From Bog-473 sp963730785 (GTDB lineage Bacteria > Actinomycetota > Acidimicrobiia > Acidimicrobiales > RAAP-2), in the NCBI GenBank assembly GCA_963730785.1, contig CAVSTF010000015.1:558001-622000 (forward strand): a stretch of 64,000 nucleotides of DNA, written 5' to 3'. This document shows positions 53,366 to 61,807 of this stretch, piece after piece. The notes under the pieces were generated by a model. That model was given only the letters and a program-made list of their open reading frames with translations, had not been told where the DNA came from and ran no database searches. Positions within the stretch are counted from its first letter, which is position 1. The number at the start of each line of letters is the position of its first letter. A program made the translations under genes and the position numbers.

Positions 53366-54190
53366 ATGACGGCAAGCCTGACGGTGGGCGAATTCTCCCG
53401 GATGACCCACCTAAGCGTGAAAACGTTGCGGCACTATCACCAGGTTGGACTGTTGGAGCCCGCAAAGGTCGATCCGGGCAACGGCTACCGCTACTACCTG
53501 GTCGACCAAATCCCCAGCGCCCAGGTGATTCGCCGCCTCCGAGACTTGGAAATGCCGGTCGCAGAGGTAAAACGAGTGCTCGCTGCATCTGAGACCTCGG
53601 ACCGCAATGCCCTCATCGCCGCCCACTTGGATCGGCTCGAGGATGAGCTGACCAAGACTCAGAGCGCGGTGGAGTCGTTGCGCAACCTTCTGCAGCACCC
53701 CAACGAAGCTCCTGCCGTTATGCACCGCACAGTGCTAGCAGCGCCGGCCATTGGAATACAACAGACAATCGACCGAGAGGACGTGTGGTCGTGGTGGCAA
53801 GGAGCGCTCGGCGAACTCCACGCCATGGTGCGCGTGCAGGAACTTCGGGCCACAGGTCCAAGTGGCGGGCTCTACCAGAGTGAGCTTTTCCAACATGGCC
53901 GGGGCGAAGCGACCGTCTTCATCCCCGTTGACGGTGCCATGCGTTCGATTGGTCGGGTCGTACCATTCACCGTCCCAGCGGCCGAACTGGTGGTGCTCAC
54001 TCACGCCGGAACACTCGACGACGTGGATATCACGTATGGCGAACTCGGTTCCTACGCGACCACACACGAAATAAGCATTGAGGGTCCACTTCGTGAGTAC
54101 TACCTCGTTGGTGCGAATGAATCGCCCAATGCGGCGACGTGGAGGACGGAGATCGGATGGCCGATCTTCCGATCCGACGACACCCGCTGA
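53366..54190 (+). CDS. MerR family regulator with GyrI-like effector domain
   Basis: About 274 aa. The HTH is LTVGEFSRMTHLSVKTLRHYHQVGLLEPAKV at residues ~3-35, a dimerisation coiled coil follows to ~110, and the C-terminal ~150 residues form a GyrI/BltR-like small-molecule-binding domain. ATG 53366 is chosen; the AAGACT hexamer at 53354-53359 would give a leaderless mRNA, as in other MerR genes. It probably activates itself and the divergent NTF2-like gene. Confidence 0.88.
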   Translation: MTASLTVGEFSRMTHLSVKTLRHYHQVGLLEPAKVDPGNGYRYYLVDQIPSAQVIRRLRDLEMPVAEVKRVLAASETSDRNALIAAHLDRLEDELTKTQSAVESLRNLLQHPNEAPAVMHRTVLAAPAIGIQQTIDREDVWSWWQGALGELHAMVRVQELRATGPSGGLYQSELFQHGRGEATVFIPVDGAMRSIGRVVPFTVPAAELVVLTHAGTLDDVDITYGELGSYATTHEISIEGPLREYYLVGANESPNAATWRTEIGWPIFRSDDTR

Positions 54191-54290
54191 TTCTGATGGG
54201 CACCAGATGGAGAACAATCGGACGCGCTCAGCCAGAACGATACGCTGACAACACACGCCTGCCATCAAGGTTGGCCGCGAGGGGGATCCC

Positions 54291-55241
54291 ATGTCGAAGA
54301 AGCCGATGGCGCAACCGCTGCGTGCCCTGTTGGGTACGATCAACCGTCTAGGCAAGCTCCATGTCGGGCCTACCGTGGAGTCGTTCTTGCAGAAGCCCTA
54401 CGCGGAACGGATCGGCAACAAGAACCCCGGCTTCATGACCCGCAAGGTCACGGCGACGATTGACACCGAGGACGTATACGTCGAGGGCCGCGGTGGCCCT
54501 ATCCACACACGGGTCTACAGGCGGCCGGACACCGTATCCGGGGCGCCTGGCTACTTGTTTATTCATGGTGGCGGCTTCGCCGCCGGTGGAGTCAACTTCT
54601 GCGATCACGTCTGTCGCGAACTGGCAGACCGCAGTGGTTTCGTGGTCGTTGGCCTGTCCTATCGACTGGCTCCTGAACATCCCTTCCCGGCCGGGATCGA
54701 GGATTGCCAGGACGTCCTGACCTGGATGGCCAAGGAGGCGCCGGGAGGACTCGACCCCGAGCGGATCGCCGTCGGCGGGGAGAGCGCGGGGGGCAACTTC
54801 ACCGCCTTGCTCGCGCTCTGGAGCCGTGACAACAACGGTCCGCGTCTTGCCCACCATGCACCGATCTACCCACTGACCGACTTCACCACGAAGTACATCG
54901 ACTGGAATCAGGGCAACGCCGGCAATCCCGGCGTCACTCCGGAAATCGCTCGGACAATGGTCGACATCTACTGCACAGAAATCGACCCAGCAGATCCCCT
55001 CGTCAGCCCCATTTTCGCCGATCACAAGGATCTGCCGCCGGCACTCGTCGTCACCTGCGAGTACGACCTCTTGGGGAACGAGGGCATTGCCCTGGCAACC
55101 GCCTACCAGGATGCGGGCGTCGACGTGAAGCACGTCCACATGGACGACATGCCCCACGGCCACTTGCTTATGACACGGCTCACCAAGCGGTCATACGAGA
55201 CCATGGACCTCATGATCGCTGAGGCCAAGCGGTACCTCTGA
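54291..55241 (+). CDS. Alpha/beta hydrolase of the hormone-sensitive lipase family
   Basis: 316-aa esterase. The oxyanion hole is FIHGGGFAAGG, the nucleophile GGESAGGNFT, the catalytic Asp lies in CEYDLLGNEG and the His in DMPHGHLL. A ~75-residue N-terminal cap precedes the fold. AGGGGGAT precedes ATG. Substrate is likely a short-chain ester. Confidence 0.92.
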   Translation: MSKKPMAQPLRALLGTINRLGKLHVGPTVESFLQKPYAERIGNKNPGFMTRKVTATIDTEDVYVEGRGGPIHTRVYRRPDTVSGAPGYLFIHGGGFAAGGVNFCDHVCRELADRSGFVVVGLSYRLAPEHPFPAGIEDCQDVLTWMAKEAPGGLDPERIAVGGESAGGNFTALLALWSRDNNGPRLAHHAPIYPLTDFTTKYIDWNQGNAGNPGVTPEIARTMVDIYCTEIDPADPLVSPIFADHKDLPPALVVTCEYDLLGNEGIALATAYQDAGVDVKHVHMDDMPHGHLLMTRLTKRSYETMDLMIAEAKRYL

Positions 55242-55262
55242 TCCTCGTTCTACTTCTGCCAA

Positions 55263-55850
55263 CTACAGGCGCAAGCCGCTGACCCAGTCAGCGACGATGG
55301 TCGCGACTTCGCTCTCGGCCTTGCGCAGTCCATGATCGCCGCTGACGAAGGCCAAGGTGACCGGGCCGGGAATGGTCCCAGTCTCCCGCTCAAGTTCATC
55401 CGGCGTGGCAAAGGCATCGCGAACGCCGGACACAAATAGACACGGGACCTTCAGGTTCGGAAAGTGGCCCGTCCGCAACTGATCTGGCTTGTCCGGCGGA
55501 TGGAGGGGGTAGCTGACCAGGACGAGTGCCTGCGCCGCAAACCCTTCAGCGACTGCCATTGAAGACATTCGACCACCGAACGATCGACCGCCGACTGCTA
55601 TCCGACCGACCGTCACTCCGAGTCGCGTGGCAAGTTCCGATGCGGCGTGACGCACGGTGGCGATGCACACCGCTGGCGGATCGGTCCTCCGCTTGCCGGC
55701 AGCTTGTCCGGGAAACTCGATCCGATCCACCGCAATCCCCTTGGCCGTCAGCGCATAGTCGATGGCAACCAATCCGGAATGCTCACGCCCGCCACCCGCT
55801 CCAGGAGCGATGACCAGTCCTGCCGGTGGCTTCTTGGGCATGAAGTCCAT
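55263..55850 (-). CDS. Alpha/beta hydrolase, KANL3/Tex30-like
   Basis: 195-aa compact hydrolase. GLVIAPGAGGGREHSGL near the start, nucleophile VGGRSFGGRMS (G-x-S-x-G), SYPLHPPDKPDQLRTGHF, Asp in VSGVRDAFATPDEL and His in SGDHGL complete the triad. Short length and motifs fit the COG3571/KAT8-NSL3 group. Convergent with the HSL-type esterase. Function unknown. Confidence 0.85.
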   Translation of the reverse strand: MDFMPKKPPAGLVIAPGAGGGREHSGLVAIDYALTAKGIAVDRIEFPGQAAGKRRTDPPAVCIATVRHAASELATRLGVTVGRIAVGGRSFGGRMSSMAVAEGFAAQALVLVSYPLHPPDKPDQLRTGHFPNLKVPCLFVSGVRDAFATPDELERETGTIPGPVTLAFVSGDHGLRKAESEVATIVADWVSGLRL

Positions 55851-55942
55851 GATGGCCGATAAACGTCGGCGGAGGCTTCGGAACTAGCTCGAACGGATTC
55901 ACCCTTGTTCGAAGGTCGTCACGAAGCTGCCTGGAAATCCCA

Positions 55943-57178
55943 TCAAATACAGCCGTAGAGCGAACTCAACGCCGCTTTTTGCATAGCCACATCGAGCCCC
56001 GGGGTGAAGTCGGTGCAGGTGCTGGCGAAACTGACCTTGGATTCCGAGTCCCCGATGACGAACTGACCGCCAAACCCGGCTGACATGAAGGACGAGGCGG
56101 CGGGCCCAGGCTGAAGTTTGAGCAGTGCCTTACCGATCGGCATAAGCCCATACGCCACCCGCCCTTTGGGCAACAGTGGTCGGAGGAAAAACGGCAGCGG
56201 TTCAGTCATTACCGTGTCTCGGACTTCCTCTCTGGGTGTGCGCAGCTCCTGCACGGTGGCCGGGATGAGCACTTCCACCCCATCCAAGCTGCCCCCATCG
56301 GCGAGAGCGGCGAATAACCGAGCCAACGAGCGGGTGGTGGTGGTTCCATTGCTGGCCGGAATCTCCGCCTCAATGAAATTTGGCATCTGGGTGTAGTCCT
56401 CGACCCGATCCAGGATGGTGCTGTGACCGTCAGCCAGCAACGCTCGGCCAAAGAGGGTCGAAGGATCGGATCCCTTGCGGGACATTGATTGCATGACCAT
56501 TCTTTGCAGGCGGGGCGCCTTGGTGAGATCCGCCACTTTCACGTAGGCGCAGCGATCTATGTCGGCACCGTGCGTCCCGATGAAGGTGTCGAGTTCAAGC
56601 GGCTTGGCAAAGTCGGTGGCAAATGTCTCCCCAATGGTGCGACCGGTGGTGCGCCGTACCACCTCGTTGAGGAGCCACCCATAGGAGACAGCGTGATAGC
56701 CGTTACGCGTGCCGGGAGTCCATGACGGCTTGGATGCGGCCAGCGCCGCGGCAATACCGTCGAGGTCCAGCCATCCCTGGCAGTTGTTGGCATCGAGCAT
56801 CTCGACTGCGTTGTCAAAGCTCAGCACGCCAGAGGAGTGGGCGAAGATCTCGTTGAGCGTGACCGACTCCTTTCCGAACTGGGCGAATTCGGGCCACCAG
56901 GTGCAAATGGGCGTGGTCCAGTCGACAACTCCCTGCTCGAATAGCTTCCCAATGACAACTGCCGCCCAGGACTTGGTGACCGACGCCACGGGCGAAAGGG
57001 TGTCTTCCCTCCAGGGTTGACCCGGACGGGCTTCTCCACCCCACAGATCGACTACCAGATTCCCATCCACGTAGGCCGCCACCGCACCGCCGCAGCGACC
57101 CCATGGCGCTTCCCGTTCGGCGATGGCCTCGCGCACCTTCTCAAAGCCCGGTGCTACATGTCCCTGTACGTCGTTCAT
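55943..57178 (-). CDS. Serine hydrolase, class C beta-lactamase/EstB family
   Basis: About 411 aa. S-x-x-K nucleophile in SPVASVTKSWAAVV, Tyr in YGWLLNEVVRRTTG, and a C-terminal strand GFGGQFVIGDSESKVSFA in place of KTG. These are the features of EstB-type esterases and DD-peptidase relatives rather than true beta-lactamases. No signal peptide is visible, so it is cytoplasmic. ATG 57178 is chosen over 57253. Substrate unknown. Confidence 0.88.
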   Translation of the reverse strand: MNDVQGHVAPGFEKVREAIAEREAPWGRCGGAVAAYVDGNLVVDLWGGEARPGQPWREDTLSPVASVTKSWAAVVIGKLFEQGVVDWTTPICTWWPEFAQFGKESVTLNEIFAHSSGVLSFDNAVEMLDANNCQGWLDLDGIAAALAASKPSWTPGTRNGYHAVSYGWLLNEVVRRTTGRTIGETFATDFAKPLELDTFIGTHGADIDRCAYVKVADLTKAPRLQRMVMQSMSRKGSDPSTLFGRALLADGHSTILDRVEDYTQMPNFIEAEIPASNGTTTTRSLARLFAALADGGSLDGVEVLIPATVQELRTPREEVRDTVMTEPLPFFLRPLLPKGRVAYGLMPIGKALLKLQPGPAASSFMSAGFGGQFVIGDSESKVSFASTCTDFTPGLDVAMQKAALSSLYGCI

Positions 57179-57314
57179 GTGATCTGATCGCTCCGCTCGT
57201 TGGGTGAGGCGACACCAGTATCCCGCATTGGTGGCGCAACGCAGGAGACGCACTCACTGCGGGGCCCCAGCGGCAAACCGTCCAAGAACCTTCGAGACCT
57301 ACGCTGACTGACTC

Positions 57315-59814
57315 ATGGCCACTGCCCCTTTTCCGGCCACTACAGGCCTTCCAGTCGAAGACGTCATCGAGGAACTCCGCACCGCATTCTCCGAGGCCGG
57401 TGCTGCGGTCCTCCAAGCTGAGCCCGGTGCAGGCAAGACGACGGTCGTTCCCCTTCGCCTTTTGAGCGAAGCGTGGATGGTGGGTGGCCGCATGCTCTTG
57501 CTCGAACCCCGCCGAGTCGCTGCTCGCGCAGCCGCCACGCGGATGGCGACACTCCTCGGCGAGAGTGTCGGAGGAACCATCGGCCTATCGACTCGCGACG
57601 AACGCCGGGTGTCGCCGGCGACCCGGATCGAAGTCGTCACCGACGGCATTCTCACCCGACGCCTTCAACGAAACCCCATGCTCGACGGGGTCACACTCGT
57701 CATTTTCGACGAGTTCCATGAGCGCCACCTCCAAGCTGATCTCGGACTGGCTCTCACGCTCGACGCCCGCGAGGGCCTCCGGCCTGATATCCGCATCCTC
57801 GTCATGTCTGCCACTCTCGACTCGGGCGCAGTCTCGGCCCTACTTGGAGATGCCCCAATCGTGTCGAGCTTGGGTCGGTCGTTCCCGATCGATTTGCATT
57901 GGATGCCGCGGCGACCCGATGCCCGTCTAGAACACGGCGTCTCCGCTGCGGTGCATCATGCGCTCGCACGTGACGCGGGGGATGTCCTTGTCTTTCTCCC
58001 AGGGGTTAGGGAGATCAGGGACACGATCAGCGCTCTCGGCGATCTTGGCGGCGTCGACGTCCTCCCGCTTCACGGCACGCTATCGGCCGCCGACCAGGAC
58101 CGCGCGATTGAGCGCGGGTACGCGTCGCCGGGTCGTCGTCGCCACCGATATTGCGGAGTCGAGCGTGACCGTGGAGGGCGTGACGGTTGTCGTCGATAGT
58201 GGCCTGGCCCGGAGACCTGCGTTCGACCCTGCGAGCGGCCTGAGTCGAGTCCGCACGATCACGACCTCCCGCGCGTCAGCCGACCAACGCGCCGGTCGCG
58301 CCGGTCGCACCGCACCCGGCGTCGCCTACCGGCTTTGGTCCGAATCCGAACATCTAAGGCGGCGGGCCTGGCCCGATCCCGAGATCACCGGTGCAGACTT
58401 GGCTCCCCTGGTCCTCGAGCTCGCCGTCTGGGGGGCACCAGTAGAGGCTCTCCGGTTGCTCGATCCGCCGCCATCGGGCGCTCTCGCAGTAGCGGCATCC
58501 CTGTTGGTCGAACTGGGCGCGCTCGCCGATGGACGCCCGACCGATCTCGGGCGTCGCATTCTTGAGCTTCCTCTCCACCCGAGACTCGCCCGGATGATGA
58601 TTGAAGCGCCTGTCGACAGTCGCCGAACCGCTGCGTTCCTTGCCGCGATGCTTTCCGAACGAGACATCGCCCGGCGCGGTGGGCGGGACTCCCAGACAAG
58701 CGCTGATGTGGGCGAGCGCCTCGCCGCGCTCGTCGGCGACGGTTCGGGCTCCCTCGCGGTCGACGGCGCCGCTCTGGCCATAGTGCGCCGCCGGGCCGAC
58801 GAGCTGCTCCGACGGTCCAGGCTGTCAGCGGGCAGCAACCTGGCGGCCGATCCTGGTCCCCTGCTCGCTCTTGGCTACCCCGACCGGATTGCGCAGTTAC
58901 GTGGAGGTAGCCACTATCGGTTGCGCCACGGCTCGGGCGCAACGCTCCCTGTGCACGACCCACTCACGGGGGCCAGTTGGCTCGTCGCAGCCGAGATTGA
59001 GGGCGCAGGCCGCTCTACCGGTGCCGAAGGGCAGATCCGACTCGCCGCCGTGCTTGACCGCGAGGACGTCGAGTCGATTGGCGGTGAGGAGATCGCTACC
59101 TCGATTCGAGTTGCTTGGGACGACGGGGTCGACGATCTCCGGGCGACAACCGAACGCGCCCTCGACTCACTCGTCCTCAGCAGGGTGCGAACCTCCGCTC
59201 CGGCTGGGCCGGAGACGATCGCCGTACTTATCGCTCATGTCGTGACGACAAACCTGGCACCTCTCGGGTGGTCAGGCGCGGCGCGAATCCTCCAAGCCCG
59301 TGTCGGTTGGGCCCGTACCGCATCCGGTGAGGCGTGGCCGGCGTGCACCGACGATGCGCTCACTGCCGATAGCGACGCGTGGCTCACCCCGCTTCTCGGG
59401 CGGGCAACGGGCAGAGCTGACCTCCAGGCCGTCAACATGGAACAGGTCATACGTAAGCGTCTCGGGGGCTTGGTCACGGAACTCGACCGACTCGTACCGA
59501 CCGCGGTTGTACTGGCCAGTGGCAAAAGCACCCCAATCGCCTACGACGGTGAGCATCCCCGGATTGCCGTGCGGTCCCAGGACCTATACGGCACCACCCT
59601 CCATCCCACGATTGCCGACGGTCGAATCCCGATCACGGTGGAGGTGCTCTCACCCGCCGGGCGGCCGATACAGATCACCAGCGATCTCCCAGGGTTCTGG
59701 AACGGAAGCTGGGCAGCAGTCCGCCGGGAGATGGTGTCGCGTTATCCGCGCCATCACTGGCCTGACGATCCGGCGACTGCCACCCCCGGGCAGCGCCCAC
59801 GTCCCCGCCGCTAG
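57315..59814 (+). pseudogene. hrpB: ATP-dependent helicase HrpB, frameshifted
   Basis: DEAH-box helicase, ~833 aa when joined. First frame: motif I AEPGAGKTTVVPLRLL, Ia LLLEPRRVAARAAA, II IFDEFHERHLQADL, III VMSATLDSG, IV LVFLPGVREI. The +1 frame continues RRRVVVATDIAESSVTVEGV, V and VI (SADQRAGRAGRTAPG), ratchet domain and the HrpB-specific C terminus (RYPRHHWPDDP). Deleting one base near 58119 restores IERG-TRRRVVVATD. The catalytic motifs are intact, suggesting a sequence error. Role: RNA remodelling, not well defined in bacteria. Confidence 0.9.
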
Positions 59815-60020
59815 TCCAGTGCCATTGAAGGCCTGTTTCGAACGCCACGGGGCGAACCTCAGTGAGGTGCAGAGTTCGAAGACAGTGTCCATCGGCTCGG
59901 TCAACAGCGCCTTGAGATCACCACCCGTCAGCCCGGGCGTCGAACTGCTCGTAGGCACGGGGGTCCATGCGTTCCAATTTAGGATTAGCGATATCCAGGT
60001 GCGGGTACACCAAACGCGCA

Positions 60021-60275
60021 ATGAACCACGATTATTCCGAGTCGGAGCCGGTGCCTGTATTGATTGACCGGTTCAACAACTACGAAGAATATTTGCAGAA
60101 CATTGAAGCAACCCACGACAATGAGGTGGCCGAAAAAGACAATGTGGTTCGATCTCGAGCTCAACTCCTCGGTGAGCTTGTCGATCGATTTTCCGTCGCC
60201 GAGACCGCTGACTTGCTCGGGATCCACCCACGGGCCGTCGAAGAGGGCTTACGGCAAAATCCCAGCCTCGAATAG
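60021..60275 (+). CDS. Small HTH-containing hypothetical protein
   Basis: 84 aa, acidic N-terminal part followed by a helix-turn-helix-like stretch (LVDRFSVAETADLLGIHPRAVEEGLRQ) near residues 50-76. No family recognised. Starts at ATG 60021 without a clear ribosome site; the longer frame to 59967 has no support. The ~200 bp upstream (59815-60020) hold nothing identifiable. It could be a small DNA-binding protein, but this rests on the HTH look only. Confidence 0.5.
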   Translation: MNHDYSESEPVPVLIDRFNNYEEYLQNIEATHDNEVAEKDNVVRSRAQLLGELVDRFSVAETADLLGIHPRAVEEGLRQNPSLE

Positions 60276-60321
60276 GTTGACAGATTGGAGACGTCCAGAC
60301 CGCCAGGCCGAATGGGGTCGT

Positions 60322-61194
60322 TTACACCGGGTTGCGGCGGAGGGCCCGCCGCTCCCGGCGTCGAATTTCGACGACGCTGTCTGACTCTCGCACGTCATAG
60401 CGTGGCTGCGGCACCGAGGCGGGTCCACGCTCGACCTCGCCGGTGCGGAGATTAAAGCGGCTCATGTGCCAAGGGCACTCCAGGCAGTCCTTCACCACGG
60501 TCCCCTCGGAAAGCGGACCCCCTCTATGGCTACAGCGATCGGCCAGCGCATAAGACTCCTCCCCCAAGGGGGCTATCGCTACCCGGACGCCGCCCACGTC
60601 AACACACCGCACGCTTTCCCTCTCGCTGCGTAGGCGCGCTTCCGTCCATTCCTCCGGGCCGACGGCAAAAGCATTTGTGTCCACGCCGACGCCCAAGGCG
60701 TAAGACAGATGGCCCCCGAGCCACCCCGAAACCCCTATGGCCGCCAGCCCGATAAGTGAGGCCGCCCGTCCACGATGCCCGCGGCGTCGCTGTATCCACG
60801 AAATTGAAAAGCAACTTAGGCCAATTAGATTTCCGACAGCGTGGACCGATCCGACGCGCATCTCGGCATCTTCGGTATCCATCCAATCAGAAAGACCAGC
60901 TAGGGCCGTCGGCAACGCGAACACAATGCCAACTCCGGTCAAGAACGCAGTGGACTGGTCGACCTGACCGGTCAGGTCCAACAAAAGTGTGCAGCCCCAA
61001 CATCCGATTGGCACGTCCGTAAGGAGCGGATGGAGGGGGTGACCTAGTGACGAGCCGCTGAGCAAGTTGCGAACACGTTCATGCCGTAGAAATGACAGCC
61101 TGGATCGGATCCACTTCGCTCCCGGATCCAACGCCGTGGCCGATTCCAGCCGGCCAGCCACTACCTGTAGCGCGTGAGAAGTGGGCCGATTCAC
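60322..61194 (-). CDS. DUF2231 membrane protein with C-terminal Rieske domain
   Basis: About 290 aa. Residues ~35-165 form the four-helix DUF2231 domain starting with LGHPLHPLLTDVPIGCW, with a paired His in SVHAVGN. The C-terminal ~110 residues form a Rieske [2Fe-2S] domain with CSHRGGPL and CPWHMSRFNLRTG (C-x-H...C-x-x-H). Electron transfer at the membrane is inferred. GTG 61194 places the start just before the family's N-terminal helix; the frame stays open to 61782, but that extension is Arg/Ser-rich with no family likeness and is rejected. Confidence 0.85.
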   Translation of the reverse strand: MNRPTSHALQVVAGRLESATALDPGAKWIRSRLSFLRHERVRNLLSGSSLGHPLHPLLTDVPIGCWGCTLLLDLTGQVDQSTAFLTGVGIVFALPTALAGLSDWMDTEDAEMRVGSVHAVGNLIGLSCFSISWIQRRRGHRGRAASLIGLAAIGVSGWLGGHLSYALGVGVDTNAFAVGPEEWTEARLRSERESVRCVDVGGVRVAIAPLGEESYALADRCSHRGGPLSEGTVVKDCLECPWHMSRFNLRTGEVERGPASVPQPRYDVRESDSVVEIRRRERRALRRNPV

Positions 61195-61391
61195 GGCCAA
61201 CTCAACATATGCGCTACGACGCCACGGTCGTTGCTCGACATGAGGCGGACCATGCCCCAACCTGCGCCGATGCAAACGGCCACTGTTTACCCTGCTCGAT
61301 CGCCGGGCATATCGATTTTCACTCAGAACACTCGTAAGGAGAGGCCAAAGCATCGCTTTTCGAAAACCAACACCAAGGGTAGGGATCCTGA

Positions 61392-61583
61392 ATGACTGAA
61401 GCACGTAGCGACGCTCGATCCCTCGGAGACGTAATGGAGACGACCGAAGATGCTGCCCCAGATGTTCATGAGCATGCGAAGGCGCCACCTCGCCCCGATG
61501 ATGACGCGCTCGAAGAACGGACCAAACATGAGCGAGAATCCGTTGAGATAGCGGACGCTGACAAGATGTCCCCCACCAATTGA
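61392..61583 (+). CDS. Small acidic hypothetical protein
   Basis: 63 aa, very charged (Glu/Asp/Arg/Lys rich), predicted disordered, no family. ATG 61392 with a weak GGGAT upstream. The 224 bp that follow to the uvrA2-like gene show no convincing gene. It may be chance; included at low confidence because its composition fits small stress-type proteins. Confidence 0.3.
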   Translation: MTEARSDARSLGDVMETTEDAAPDVHEHAKAPPRPDDDALEERTKHERESVEIADADKMSPTN

Positions 61584-61807
61584 AACGGCCGGTGGCTCGT
61601 GGCGTGCCAGGCGGACGACTCGCACCCTTAGGTGCGTTCCGGGATTTGTTTCTGGCGGATGGCCAGGTAAGCCAGGATCGCGATGATGTGAGCTTGAACA
61701 TATATTGGATGGGACACGGCGCCATCAAGCATCGAGATTTGTATACCGCCACCTGGGACCATCTGGATACCGAGGTGTGCAATGCCAGCTCTAGGTAAGG
61801 ACTAGTC

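Noticed and set aside
59650..60021. Minus-strand 123-residue frame after hrpB
   Set aside because: It overlaps the conserved C terminus of HrpB and has no recognisable domain.
61195..61782. Upstream extension of the DUF2231-Rieske gene, and a 72-residue frame at 61580-61798 on the plus strand
   Set aside because: Both are compositionally random, no ribosome site, and contradict each other; neither resembles a protein family.
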